This document shows positions 1 to 8,430 of a stretch of DNA of 40,965 nt, piece after piece. The translations under genes were made by a program, and so were the position numbers. Source of the stretch: Flavobacteriales bacterium (GTDB lineage: Bacteria > Bacteroidota > Bacteroidia > Flavobacteriales > UBA7312); contig PAYK01000015.1 in the NCBI GenBank assembly GCA_002714805.1, positions 81,527-122,491 on the forward strand. The letters are read 5' to 3'. How positions within the stretch are numbered: the first letter of the stretch is position 1; every line of letters starts with the position of its first letter. The notes under the pieces are model-generated. The model was not told the origin of the DNA, searched no databases, and was given only the letters and a program-made list of their open reading frames with translations.

Positions 1-68
1 AATGATAGATTTTTGTAAAATGATTTAGATAAAAAAAACGATAACCAAGAATTGTTGCTATTTTCCAT
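1..68 (-). CDS. PASTA domain protein, N-terminal fragment (partial)
   Basis: An open minus-strand frame begins with ATG at 68 and runs off the left edge. It encodes 22 residues starting MENSNNSWLSFFLSKSF and ending near YKNLS. The pattern of a short polar start followed by F-L-x-S-K-S/T-F-x-x-N-L resembles the N-terminus of the single-pass PASTA protein that lies divergently next to ddl in many Flavobacteriia. A TATATTTG promoter box on the same strand lies 19 bases upstream. The PASTA domains themselves are outside the window, so the family name is inferred from the N-terminus and gene order. Confidence 0.5.
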   Translation of the reverse strand, partial: MENSNNSWLSFFLSKSFYKNLS

Positions 69-87
69 ATTAATCGATAACGAAAAA

Positions 88-95
88 CAAATATA
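88..95 (-). promoter_or_regulatory. -7 promoter box for the PASTA gene
   Basis: The minus strand reads TATATTTG here, an exact match to the Bacteroidota sigma-70 consensus TAnnTTTG. It lies 19 bases before the ATG at 68, a usual leader length. It supports the partial minus-strand gene at the left edge. Confidence 0.55.
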
Positions 96-135
96 ATAAT
101 TATGCTGCCCTTGTCGTGATTATATGTATTTAGTT

Positions 136-143
136 TATTTTTG
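136..143 (+). promoter_or_regulatory. -7 promoter box for ddl (leaderless spacing)
   Basis: TATTTTTG matches TAnnTTTG exactly and ends four bases before the ddl ATG at 148. In this phylum transcription starts about 5-7 bases after the box, so the mRNA would begin at or next to the start codon. Confidence 0.55.
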
Positions 144-147
144 AATT

Positions 148-1122
148 ATGAAGAACATCGCCGTTGTAATGGGAGGCTTTTCTGCTGAGAAAGTAATTTC
201 ACTTAAAAGCGGAAAGGTCGCATTGAACTTTCTAGACAAAGATAAATACAATGCCTTTGCTGTAATTATCGACAATGAAAGCTGGAGATTAGAAAAAAAC
301 GAAAAGTTATACCCTATTAATAAATCAGATTTTAGTGTAAATATTGACAATCAAAAGATAAAATTTGATGGTGTATTTATGGCAATTCATGGAACACCTG
401 GAGAAGATGGCGTACTACAACGATATCTTGATAATTTAGAAATACCTTACACTTGCTCTGGAGTAAAAGCTTCTAAATTAAGTTTTGACAAAGGAGCTTG
501 TAACGAATTTTTAAGGGATTTTAATATACCTTGTGCTAAGTCTATAAAGCTAAAAAAGGGTGATATAATAAATTCTTCAAACATCATTAAAGAGTTGAAA
601 CTACCATGTTTCGTTAAGCCTAATGGCAACGGAAGTAGTTTTGGTATCAGTAAGGTAAAATCAAGTGATGAATTAATGCCGGCCATAGATAAAGCTTTTA
701 AGCACGACGAATTTATCCTTATTGAATCCTTATTAATTGGCACTGAAGTAACTTGTGGTGTTCATAACTTAAATGGAATAATTGAAACCTTTCCTATTAC
801 AGAAATAGTTAGTGAAAATGACTTTTTTGATTTCGAAGCTAAGTACGAGGGTAAATCAAAAGAAATCACCCCAGCACGAATTAGTAAAGATCTAGCTAAA
901 AAAGTTTCTGAAAGAACTATTGAAATTTATCAATTACTAGATCTAAATGGAATTGCAAGAGTTGATTTTATAATTATGGACAATGAACCTTACACCATTG
1001 AAGCAAATACTGTACCTGGTCTTTCTGAGGAAAGTATTATTCCACAACAAGCACTCTTCAAAGGAATGTCACTTAGTGAATTGTTTAATCAATCTGTTGA
1101 ACACATGTTTTATGGAAAATAA
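148..1122 (+). CDS. ddl: D-alanine--D-alanine ligase
   Basis: The enzyme joins two D-alanines with ATP in the cytoplasm to make the dipeptide for peptidoglycan precursors. The protein is 324 aa, normal for the family. ATP-grasp ligase motifs are present: GGFSAEKVISLKSG near residue 9 (variant of the GGxSxExxxS loop), HGTPGEDGVLQ near 79, the glycine loop PNGNGSSFGISKV near 152, and EANTVPGLSEES near 285, carrying metal-binding Glu and Asn. The start is fixed because the first beta strand follows immediately (MKNIAVVMGG). The gene diverges from a PASTA-type gene and overlaps the next small gene by 11 bases. Confidence 0.95.
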   Translation: MKNIAVVMGGFSAEKVISLKSGKVALNFLDKDKYNAFAVIIDNESWRLEKNEKLYPINKSDFSVNIDNQKIKFDGVFMAIHGTPGEDGVLQRYLDNLEIPYTCSGVKASKLSFDKGACNEFLRDFNIPCAKSIKLKKGDIINSSNIIKELKLPCFVKPNGNGSSFGISKVKSSDELMPAIDKAFKHDEFILIESLLIGTEVTCGVHNLNGIIETFPITEIVSENDFFDFEAKYEGKSKEITPARISKDLAKKVSERTIEIYQLLDLNGIARVDFIIMDNEPYTIEANTVPGLSEESIIPQQALFKGMSLSELFNQSVEHMFYGK

Positions 1123-1348
1123 AATTCGTCTAGTTTGGGATTTTAGAGGTTCGGATGCTTTAAAAACTGCTGAACATCAACTAACACATCTTGTTGAATT
1201 TATGATAAAAGAAGACATTTCTTATTTAGATAAGTCAACAGAACGGATTAGTGATTTACATTCTTTTTGCTCGATTATTATTAAAGAAAGTGATTTGGAT
1301 TTCATTAAAAAAAGACTGAAGCCTCATCGTGGATTTTTAGTGAATTAG
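1112..1348 (+). CDS. Small uncharacterised protein downstream of ddl
   Basis: This 78-aa protein starts MENKIRLVWDFRGSDALKTA at an ATG that overlaps the last 11 bases of ddl in another frame, suggesting translational coupling. A longer reading frame extends upstream to 983 but lies wholly inside ddl, so the internal ATG is preferred. The sequence has no signal peptide or membrane segment. It is mixed alpha/beta in appearance, with a His-containing helix (AEHQLTHLVEFMIKE) and a basic C-terminus ending KPHRGFLVN. I recall similar short proteins in Flavobacteriia but no assigned function. Its stop overlaps the convergent aroQ stop by four bases. Confidence 0.7.
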   Translation: MENKIRLVWDFRGSDALKTAEHQLTHLVEFMIKEDISYLDKSTERISDLHSFCSIIIKESDLDFIKKRLKPHRGFLVN

Positions 1349-1761
1349 TTTTTTAAACTTTCAAGTGCTAAACGATAACTATCCAATCCAAAACCACAAA
1401 TACTAGCTTTACAATATGGAGCTATTAAAGATTTTTTACGAAAATCTTCTCTAGAGTAAATATTTGAAATATGAACCTCAATGACATCAGTATCAATAGA
1501 AGATATAGCGTCAGCAATAGCAACAGAGGTATGCGAATACCCTCCAGCATTAATAATAATAAAATCACAATCAAAGCCATTTTCATGAAGACAATTAATA
1601 ATTTCACCTTCAACATTGCTCTGAAAATAGCTTATATTTATGCTGGAAAAATTTTGACGTAATTCTATTAAATATTCTTCAAATGATTGATCACCATAAA
1701 TACTCTTTTCTCTTACGCCTAATAAGTTTAAATTTGGTCCATTAATAATTACGACATTCAT
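1345..1761 (-). CDS. aroQ: 3-dehydroquinate dehydratase, type II
   Basis: This 138-aa enzyme performs the third step of the shikimate pathway, dehydrating 3-dehydroquinate. Type II hallmarks are clear: NGPNLNLLG at residues 8-16, the catalytic Tyr22 in SIYGDQ, the NAGGYSHTSVA loop at 71-81 and the catalytic His97 in EVHISN. The length is slightly below the usual 145-150 aa, but no motif is missing. It is transcribed divergently from xerD with only 16 bases between the two start codons. Its promoter box at 1766-1773 lies in that gap, four bases from the ATG, which implies a leaderless transcript. Confidence 0.95.
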   Translation of the reverse strand: MNVVIINGPNLNLLGVREKSIYGDQSFEEYLIELRQNFSSINISYFQSNVEGEIINCLHENGFDCDFIIINAGGYSHTSVAIADAISSIDTDVIEVHISNIYSREDFRKKSLIAPYCKASICGFGLDSYRLALESLKN

Positions 1762-1765
1762 AGTG

Positions 1766-1773
1766 CAAAAGTA
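1766..1773 (-). promoter_or_regulatory. -7 promoter box for aroQ (leaderless spacing)
   Basis: The minus strand reads TACTTTTG, an exact TAnnTTTG match, ending four bases before the aroQ ATG. It occupies nearly the whole 16-base gap between aroQ and xerD. Confidence 0.55.
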
Positions 1774-1777
1774 ATCA

Positions 1778-2677
1778 ATGAGTTGGAAAAATAATATAAA
1801 TGGCTTTCGTTCTTACTTAATGCTTGAGAGAAATCTATCAGAAAATTCTATTGAATCTTATGTCAGAGACGTAAATAAACTCGTTTATTTTCTAGAAATG
1901 AATGATAATAGAGTTAGTGTTAAAAAAATAAATACTAGTGATTTGACCGCCTTTATCCGATGGGTTGCAGAAATAGGAATGAGTGCAAGTTCACAATCTA
2001 GAATAATTTCAGGGATAAAGGCTTTTTTTAGATATTTAATATTAGAAAATATTATTAGTAATGATCCAAGCACCCTCATTGAAGGCCCAAAAAAAGGTCT
2101 AAAAATTCCTGAAACTTTAAGTATTGAAGAAATTGATCAAATTATAAACGCAATTGATTTAAGCCATCCACAAGGACAACGCAATAAAGCAATAATAGAA
2201 ACATTATACGGATGTGGTTTAAGGGTTTCGGAACTTATTAACCTAAAGATGTCCAATTGGTATAAAAAAGACGGATTTATAAAAGTAATTGGAAAAGGTG
2301 ACAAAGAGCGTTTGATACCGATAGGAAATATAACAGCTAAAGTACTGAATATATACGTTAACGAAGTTAGATGCCATCTGAGTATTCAAAAAGGACAGGA
2401 AGATTACATATTCCTAAGTAAAAGAGGTAAATATTTAAGTAGAATATCTATTTTTAATATTGTTAAAGAACTTGCTGAAAAAGCACAAATAAAGAAAAAT
2501 ATAAGCCCTCATACATTTAGACATAGCTTTGCAACAGAATTAATAGAAAGAGGTGCTAACCTTAGAGCAGTACAAGAAATGCTTGGACATGAATCCATTA
2601 CAACTACTCAACTTTACACACACATTAACAAAGAATTTTTAAGGCAATCAATAATATCACATCATCCAAGATCATAA
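1778..2677 (+). CDS. xerD: Tyrosine recombinase XerD
   Basis: This 299-aa tyrosine recombinase would resolve chromosome dimers at dif together with a XerC-type partner. The N-terminal SAM-like core-binding domain covers about residues 1-95 and the catalytic domain 110-295. Catalytic residues are visible: Arg149 in GCGLRVSEL, Lys173 in GKGDKER, His245 and Arg248 in PHTFRHS, His271 in LGHES and the nucleophile Tyr280 in TQLYTHI. The size and the conserved position beside aroQ in Flavobacteriia favour housekeeping XerD over a phage integrase. A TAAATTTG sequence at 1729-1736, inside aroQ, could be its promoter. The next gene begins right at its stop codon. Confidence 0.93.
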   Translation: MSWKNNINGFRSYLMLERNLSENSIESYVRDVNKLVYFLEMNDNRVSVKKINTSDLTAFIRWVAEIGMSASSQSRIISGIKAFFRYLILENIISNDPSTLIEGPKKGLKIPETLSIEEIDQIINAIDLSHPQGQRNKAIIETLYGCGLRVSELINLKMSNWYKKDGFIKVIGKGDKERLIPIGNITAKVLNIYVNEVRCHLSIQKGQEDYIFLSKRGKYLSRISIFNIVKELAEKAQIKKNISPHTFRHSFATELIERGANLRAVQEMLGHESITTTQLYTHINKEFLRQSIISHHPRS

Positions 2678-3850
2678 ATGAATATTTACTCTAATATTTG
2701 GAAGCTTTATGTTATCAAAGGATTGAAATGGTTTATGATAGTCATGCCTATTGTTGTTCTATTTTTTCAAGAAAATGGATTAAGTCTTAAAGAGGTGATG
2801 ATTCTGCAAGGCATGTATTCCTTTATGGTAGCAACAATGGAAATTCCTTCAGGATATTTAGCCGATGTCTTTGGGAGAAAAAACACACTGATATTAGGGT
2901 CAATTTTCTGTTTTTTTGGATTTCTAATCATCAGCCTTTCATTCAGTTTTTGGTATTTTATCATAGGTGAAATCATTTTAGGTATTGGTTCAAGTTTTAT
3001 TTCTGGAGCAGATTCGGCTATTTTGTATGATTCTCTAGCTGAAAGTAAAAAAGAAAATGAATACACAAAAGTTGAAGGAGTAGCCTATGGTATAGGAAAT
3101 TTTTCAGAGTCCATAGCAGGAATTTGTGGTGGTTTATTAGCAGAAATATCTTTGCGATTACCTTGGAATGTTCAAGTTGTTGTAGCAGGACTAATTATAC
3201 CATTAACTTTTTTATTGGTAGAACCAAAAAAACATAAACAAAATAAACTAAAAAAGAGTTTCAAGGCTATATGGCAAGTTGTTAAATTTTCTCTAGTTGA
3301 AAATAAAACTCTGAAGTGGTTGATAATTCTATCGTCTTCAATTGGGTTTTCTACACTATCTCTTGCCTGGTTTGCTCAACCTTATTTTAAAAGCATTGAT
3401 ATGCCTTTAAAATACTTTGGATTTGCTTGGGCATTTTTAAATCTAACAACAGGCTTTTCATCTATAAATGCCTATAGAATGCAAGGATTATTTTCTAAAA
3501 ATAGTTTTTTGATTTTATTAAGTTTAGGTATAAGTATACCTATTTTTTTACTTTCAAAATCAACAGCTATATTGGGGTTAATTTTAATTACGACAGTATA
3601 TATTGTTAGAGGATTAGCTACTCCTATTATGAGAACATATATAAACGATTTAACTCCTTCCAATATGAGAGCGACAGTCTTGTCTATAAGAAGTTTTTGT
3701 ATTAGAGTAACCTTTGCTTTAATGGCACCACTTATGGGTTGGATTGTTGATGTTTATTCTTTAGGTCAAAGTTTTTTATTATTAGGAATAATTGTTGGAA
3801 TTACTACTTTAGTAGCTAGTTTAAAATTAAAATCCTTATTTAACGATTAA
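2678..3850 (+). CDS. MFS transporter
   Basis: A 390-aa integral membrane protein with about 12 hydrophobic segments. A motif-A-like loop, SGYLADVFGRKNTLILGS, lies between predicted helices 2 and 3, as in the major facilitator superfamily. A central basic loop (EPKKHKQNKLKKSFK) divides the two halves. The substrate cannot be read from the sequence; drug or metabolite efflux is only a guess. The ATG directly follows the xerD TAA with no spacer, so the two are probably cotranscribed. Its 3' end overlaps the convergent T9SS cargo gene by 15 bases. Confidence 0.85.
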   Translation: MNIYSNIWKLYVIKGLKWFMIVMPIVVLFFQENGLSLKEVMILQGMYSFMVATMEIPSGYLADVFGRKNTLILGSIFCFFGFLIISLSFSFWYFIIGEIILGIGSSFISGADSAILYDSLAESKKENEYTKVEGVAYGIGNFSESIAGICGGLLAEISLRLPWNVQVVVAGLIIPLTFLLVEPKKHKQNKLKKSFKAIWQVVKFSLVENKTLKWLIILSSSIGFSTLSLAWFAQPYFKSIDMPLKYFGFAWAFLNLTTGFSSINAYRMQGLFSKNSFLILLSLGISIPIFLLSKSTAILGLILITTVYIVRGLATPIMRTYINDLTPSNMRATVLSIRSFCIRVTFALMAPLMGWIVDVYSLGQSFLLLGIIVGITTLVASLKLKSLFND

Positions 3851-5281
3851 TTGCTCTACATTCCTTTTTACATCACTTATTATTTCCACAAAATACAAAC
3901 CTTTAGACAATTTACTAATATCTATACTATTAGAAGGATTTTCTTCAAACAACATCAATTGCCCTTTAGTGTCAAATATTTTAATAGCTTTCACATTTTC
4001 AAACATCAAATTCACATTAGAAAATGTAGGATTAGGATAAAATAAACTAACATCATCAAAAGTTGTAATAGTATTTGTGCAATCAATGTTAAAATCAAAT
4101 TGATTAAACGCATCATCATTTAACTCAGAAAAAACAACTACACTAAATTGCAATAATGATGGATTAGGATTCATAAAGATTCCTAATAAATTTATTTCTA
4201 AACTATTTCCTGAAGTATAAAAGTTATTATCAGCAGGAGAAACAATTGACATTTCTATGCCACCATCTGATAAATTTAGTATGCTAAAGGAATATTGAGT
4301 TTGCTGATCATTATTAACCAAATCTATTTTAATGGAATTTTCTTCTGAATTGATCTCAGACAATACTAAAGTAAATTCTTCATTTATAAAACCATTAATT
4401 CCGGCTATTGCAAAAGCATTTCCTACAGTTTGACCTAATTGTAAATTATCAACAAAAATATATCCTAAATTTGATGTGACAATAGTTGATTGAATATCTG
4501 GCTCATTAGATCCCTGCTCAGAAATAAAGTTAATATTAGTAATATCATCACATATTAATGAAGATAAACTTATATTAATTTCTGGAGAAAATTCTTCAGG
4601 GATAAAGCTTCCAATATAAAATGTATCTCTTTCTGACCAATCTGAATAATAACTTTGGTTTTGAGAACAATAGGCCTGAACTTTCCACTCATAATAGTTA
4701 TTGTGTGCTAAATTACCGCCAATTGTTTGATAATTGATTGTACTATCCATATTTGAAATATTAGTCCAAATAGTATCGTTTATATTTTTATAGGAAAGCA
4801 AAAAATGATCAACCCCCATACCAAGCATCGAATCCCAATGTGTATCAACAAAACCAGTTACCTCCGTAATAATAATATTATCTGAAAATGTATTAGTAGG
4901 TGAAGGACATTCAATATATTCCATTGTTGTAAATGTATCAATTACTGACCATTCAGCCGGATCTTGATAAGATTCAGAACAAAAAGAGCCAACCCTCCAA
5001 ATATAAGTAGTATTAAAATCTAAAAATGGTATTATCTTGCTAGTTGAAGAACTATCTAAATTTGCTAAATTATTCCATTCAACAGAGCCAAGCTCTTTAT
5101 AGTTAACCAAAAAGTGTTGAACACCTGTTCCCAGCAATGAGTCCCAATGACCTTCTACAAAAACATAAGAAGAATTAAAAGATGATGTTGAAGTATATAA
5201 TCCGATTGGATGTGGACAATCCTGAGAAAACAAAAATTGTGTACAACAAATTAAAAAAATACCTAAAAAATAAAAACGCAT
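3836..5281 (-). CDS. Secreted T9SS cargo protein with fibronectin-III-like repeats
   Basis: A 481-aa protein with a signal peptide (MRFYFLGIFLICCTQFLFSQ) and a C-terminal T9SS type A sorting domain of about 70 residues, beginning FYPNPTFSNVNLMF and ending GLYFVEIISDVKR. Two related modules of about 105 residues follow the signal. Each contains a HWDS-L/M-LG-x-GV-x-HFL motif and ends in a W-S-x-x-DTF strand, like fibronectin type III repeats. The middle (about 240-400) is beta-rich and unassigned. Export through the type IX system to the cell surface is expected. The binding target is unknown. A TAACTTTG box lies 26 bases upstream of the ATG. Confidence 0.85.
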   Translation of the reverse strand: MRFYFLGIFLICCTQFLFSQDCPHPIGLYTSTSSFNSSYVFVEGHWDSLLGTGVQHFLVNYKELGSVEWNNLANLDSSSTSKIIPFLDFNTTYIWRVGSFCSESYQDPAEWSVIDTFTTMEYIECPSPTNTFSDNIIITEVTGFVDTHWDSMLGMGVDHFLLSYKNINDTIWTNISNMDSTINYQTIGGNLAHNNYYEWKVQAYCSQNQSYYSDWSERDTFYIGSFIPEEFSPEINISLSSLICDDITNINFISEQGSNEPDIQSTIVTSNLGYIFVDNLQLGQTVGNAFAIAGINGFINEEFTLVLSEINSEENSIKIDLVNNDQQTQYSFSILNLSDGGIEMSIVSPADNNFYTSGNSLEINLLGIFMNPNPSLLQFSVVVFSELNDDAFNQFDFNIDCTNTITTFDDVSLFYPNPTFSNVNLMFENVKAIKIFDTKGQLMLFEENPSNSIDISKLSKGLYFVEIISDVKRNVEQLIVK

Positions 5282-5307
5282 AATTTTATAAATTTAACCA
5301 ATCCTTA

Positions 5308-5315
5308 CAAAGTTA
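5308..5315 (-). promoter_or_regulatory. -7 promoter box for the FN3 T9SS protein
   Basis: The minus strand reads TAACTTTG, matching TAnnTTTG, 26 bases upstream of the ATG at 5281. Confidence 0.5.
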
Positions 5316-5369
5316 ATTAAAAAATTAAAAAATGATTTTGATGAATGATAAATGACATATGTAAATTAG

Positions 5370-5377
5370 TACTTTTG
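5370..5377 (+). promoter_or_regulatory. -7 promoter box for the aminotransferase gene
   Basis: TACTTTTG matches TAnnTTTG and lies 26 bases before the ATG at 5404. A TTTG at 5337-5340 could be the upstream element, although the spacing is longer than usual. Confidence 0.55.
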
Positions 5378-5403
5378 TAAATAATATTTAATTTGTCACA
5401 ATA

Positions 5404-6597
5404 ATGCCAAAAGTTTCAAATCGTCTAAAGAAATTATCAGAATCAGCAACTCTTGCAATGGCTAGAATTAGCCGTGAGCTAAAAGCTCAGGGACATAACG
5501 TAATTGCACTTAGTCTTGGAGAACCAGATTTTGATACGCCAAAATTTATTAAAGATTCTGGCAAAAAAGCTATAGACAACAACTACTCTCACTACACTCC
5601 TGTTCCTGGTTTACCAGAACTAAGACAAGCCATTAGTAAAAAATTAAAAAGAGATAATAAACTAGAATATAGTGCTGATCAAATTGTTGTATCAACCGGA
5701 GCTAAACAATCTATAGCTAACATTTGTTTAAGTTTATTAAATTCAGGTGATGAAGTTATTTTACCTGCTCCATATTGGGTAAGTTACTATGAACTAGTAA
5801 AGTTAGGAGAAGCAATACCAATAGTCGTAAAAAGTAGTATTGATAATGACTTTAAAATGAGTCCTCAAGCATTAGAAAACGCTATTTCACCAAATACTAA
5901 AATGGTTATTTTCAGTTCTCCTTGTAATCCAAGTGGAACAGTATATAGTCAACAAGAACTTAAAGAATTAGCCAAAGTATTGGAAAATTACCCAAATATA
6001 TATGTCGTTAGTGATGAAATATACGAACTAATTAATTATGGAGTTGAGCATTTCAGTATTGCAAGAATAGAATCTATAAAAAATAGAGTAATTACAGTTA
6101 ATGGGGTTTCCAAAGGTTTTGCAATGACTGGATGGAGAGTTGGTTATATAGCAGCTCCGCAATGGATTGCTAGTGCCTGTAATAAAATACAAGGTCAAGT
6201 TACTTCGGCAACCTGTGCAATTGCTCAAAAGGCAACGGAAACTGCTATGTTAGCATCACCATCTGAAGTCAAATATATGAGGATAGCATTTCACAAAAGA
6301 AGAGATTTAATGTTAGAAATGTTATCTGAAATACCTGGAATAAAAACTAATAAACCTGATGGTGCATTTTATATTTTTCCTGACATATCACATTATTTTG
6401 GTAAAAGTGATGGTGAAAAAACAATTTACAACTCTAATGACTTCTGTATGTTTATTCTAAACGATGCCTATGTAGCCTTAGTTTCCGGCGAAGCTTTTGG
6501 CTCGCCTAATTGTGTTAGAATTTCTTATGCTGCAAATGAAGAAAATCTTATTGAAGCTGTAAAAAGAATGAAAAAATCTTTAGCAAAACTACAATAA
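5404..6597 (+). CDS. aspC: Aspartate aminotransferase-like class I/II PLP enzyme
   Basis: A 397-aa fold-type I PLP enzyme that would exchange amino groups between aspartate and 2-oxoglutarate. It has LSLGEPDFDTP near residue 37, the substrate/PLP residues Asn175 (SSPCNPSGT), Asp204 and Tyr207 (SDEIYE), the PLP-binding Lys237 (VSKGFAMTGWRVGY) and a C-terminal Arg in NCVRISYA. It resembles the Ib subgroup of aspartate aminotransferases common in Bacteroidota. Other class I specificities, such as prephenate or aromatic amino acids, cannot be excluded. It has its own promoter box, and the sugar kinase follows four bases after its stop. Confidence 0.88.
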   Translation: MPKVSNRLKKLSESATLAMARISRELKAQGHNVIALSLGEPDFDTPKFIKDSGKKAIDNNYSHYTPVPGLPELRQAISKKLKRDNKLEYSADQIVVSTGAKQSIANICLSLLNSGDEVILPAPYWVSYYELVKLGEAIPIVVKSSIDNDFKMSPQALENAISPNTKMVIFSSPCNPSGTVYSQQELKELAKVLENYPNIYVVSDEIYELINYGVEHFSIARIESIKNRVITVNGVSKGFAMTGWRVGYIAAPQWIASACNKIQGQVTSATCAIAQKATETAMLASPSEVKYMRIAFHKRRDLMLEMLSEIPGIKTNKPDGAFYIFPDISHYFGKSDGEKTIYNSNDFCMFILNDAYVALVSGEAFGSPNCVRISYAANEENLIEAVKRMKKSLAKLQ

Positions 6598-6601
6598 AAT
6601 A

Positions 6602-7567
6602 GTGGATACAAATTGGCATAGCATTTTCAATAATTTTAAGAATATTAAGGTATTAATTGTTGGAGATGCAATGATTGACTCTTATATGTGGGGTATTATA
6701 AATAGACAATCTCCGGAAGCTCCTATTCCAATAGTAGACATTGATAAACATGAAAAAAAACTTGGCGGCGCTGCAAATGTAGCCTCTCATATCAAAGCTT
6801 TGGGTGCCACTCCTATACTCTGCTCTGTAATAGGAAATGAAGACAAAGGTTTCTTTGATTTAATGAAGCGTGAAAATCTTTCAACTAAAGGCATTTTACA
6901 AGAGGAAAGGAAAACAACTGTAAAAACTAGAATAATTAGTGAAAATAAACACCAATTAAGAGTCGATGAAGAAGATAATTTTCCTATAACTAATGAATAT
7001 AAGTTCATTAAGCATACTACTGATTTGATGAACAATGCTAATGTTGTTATTTTTCAAGACTATAATAAAGGTGTACTTACGAAAGATGTTATTAGAAGTT
7101 TAATGAAATATGCTAAAATTAAAAAAATACCAACTTTAGCTGATCCCAAGAAAGAAAATTATTGGGAATATAAAGATGTAACCATTTTTAAACCTAATAT
7201 TAAAGAACTAAAAGAAAGTATTTCTACTAATGAATCATTAACCTTAGAAAGTATATTAAAAATAGTTTCTAAACAAAGAAAAAAATTAAATGCAGATTGT
7301 TTTCTTTTAACCTTATCAGAAAAAGGAGTTTTTATTCAAAGTGAAAAAATAAATAAACACATTCCTGCATTAAGTAGAAATATTGTTGATGTTTCAGGGG
7401 CTGGAGATGCTGTAATCGCGACTGCAGCTTTAGCATTATCAATAAAATTAGATTTTTATATTATTGGACAATTAGCAAATTTAGCAGGTGGATTATCTTG
7501 TGAAAAGATTGGAGTAAACCCTCTAAAAAAAGAAAAACTTTTAAAAGAAATTAGTTGTTTAGACTAG
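6602..7567 (+). CDS. PfkB-family kinase, RfaE/HldE kinase-domain type
   Basis: A 321-aa PfkB/ribokinase-fold kinase. Conserved features are DAMIDSYMWG near residue 22, the GGAANVASHIKALGA substrate loop near 55, LADPKKENYW near 180, and the anion hole with catalytic Asp in DVSGAGDAVIA near 267. The pattern fits the kinase half of HldE (D-glycero-beta-D-manno-heptose-7-phosphate kinase) of lipopolysaccharide core synthesis. The nucleotidyltransferase half present in bifunctional HldE is absent. Many Bacteroidota carry such stand-alone kinases and the true sugar is uncertain. The start is GTG at 6602, immediately after the aminotransferase. The 3' end overlaps the convergent channel gene by 17 bases. 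Confidence 0.8.
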   Translation: MDTNWHSIFNNFKNIKVLIVGDAMIDSYMWGIINRQSPEAPIPIVDIDKHEKKLGGAANVASHIKALGATPILCSVIGNEDKGFFDLMKRENLSTKGILQEERKTTVKTRIISENKHQLRVDEEDNFPITNEYKFIKHTTDLMNNANVVIFQDYNKGVLTKDVIRSLMKYAKIKKIPTLADPKKENYWEYKDVTIFKPNIKELKESISTNESLTLESILKIVSKQRKKLNADCFLLTLSEKGVFIQSEKINKHIPALSRNIVDVSGAGDAVIATAALALSIKLDFYIIGQLANLAGGLSCEKIGVNPLKKEKLLKEISCLD

Positions 7568-8348
7568 CACCACAAAATTTACAGTGTCTTGCATCTAAAT
7601 CATGTCCTTCCCTTGAACAAACACGACATGACTGCGTAGTTATTTTACCAGCAGATTTAGCTATAGCTGCAGATACAATTCCTGTGGGTACAGCAATAAT
7701 TCCGTAACCTAAAATCATAATGATTGATGCTAAAAATTTTCCAGTTGTTGTTAAGGGAACAACGTCTCCATAACCAACTGTAGTTAAAGTAACAACAGAC
7801 CAATATATAGATTTAGGTATATTTTCAAAGCCATTTTTTTGTCCTTCAACGATATACATCAAAGTTCCTAAAATAATAACGATTAGAACAACAGATAGCA
7901 AGAATACTATAATTTTTGGCCTTGAAGATTTGAGAGCAATTTGCATAATATTTGCACCTCTTAAATATCTTGACAATTTAAAAACTCTAAAAACTCTAAT
8001 TAATCTAATTGCTCTTATATCAACAAGAACATGAATTGGAGGATATAAAAAAACAAGATAAGTTGGAATTATTGATAAAAAATCAATAATTCCCATAAAT
8101 GAGAAAATGTATTTAATAGGTTTTTTGATGCAATAAATCCTAAATATATATTCAATGGTAAATAAAATTGTAAATATCCACTCTGAAAACCTTAAAATAT
8201 TACCATAATCTTTTTCTATTGAATCAACACTACTTAAAATAACTCCAAATACTGAAATTAAAATAGCAATAAGCAATATTATATCGAAAATTTTACCTTT
8301 TTTGGTATCAGCTTCAAAAATAATTTCGTGAAGTTTAGCTCTTGTCAT
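7551..8348 (-). CDS. Voltage-sensor-type potassium channel with C-terminal zinc ribbon
   Basis: A 265-aa six-helix cation channel subunit. The S4-like helix carries regularly spaced arginines (Arg112, 115, 118, 121) in IRAIRLIRVFRVFKLSRYLR. The pore loop contains the K+ selectivity filter TVGYGD at residues 190-195, followed by an inner helix. The cytosolic tail holds four cysteines (241, 244, 256, 259; CRVC and CKFC) forming a probable zinc ribbon. Such channels work as tetramers. Gating by voltage is suggested by S4 but not proven. It sits between two genes in the opposite orientation, and its 3' end overlaps the kinase gene. Confidence 0.9.
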   Translation of the reverse strand: MTRAKLHEIIFEADTKKGKIFDIILLIAILISVFGVILSSVDSIEKDYGNILRFSEWIFTILFTIEYIFRIYCIKKPIKYIFSFMGIIDFLSIIPTYLVFLYPPIHVLVDIRAIRLIRVFRVFKLSRYLRGANIMQIALKSSRPKIIVFLLSVVLIVIILGTLMYIVEGQKNGFENIPKSIYWSVVTLTTVGYGDVVPLTTTGKFLASIIMILGYGIIAVPTGIVSAAIAKSAGKITTQSCRVCSREGHDLDARHCKFCGASLNN

Positions 8349-8403
8349 ATTATTAGCTAAATTAATAACTATTTTTATATCTTAAACTGATTTTAATTTT
8401 TTA

Positions 8404-8411
8404 TAAATTTG
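8404..8411 (+). promoter_or_regulatory. -7 promoter box for the SLC12-like transporter
   Basis: TAAATTTG matches TAnnTTTG and lies 19 bases before the ATG at 8431, in the divergent gap with the channel gene. Confidence 0.5.
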
Positions 8412-8430
8412 GGGAAATTTTCATTAATAA

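Noticed and set aside
983-1111. Upstream extension of the small gene after ddl
   Set aside because: It lies completely inside ddl in another frame; the ATG at 1112 gives a compact protein and normal coupling.
1778-2677. Phage or island integrase
   Set aside because: Size, motifs and the setting beside aroQ fit housekeeping XerD; no att sites, tRNA target or cargo genes are nearby.
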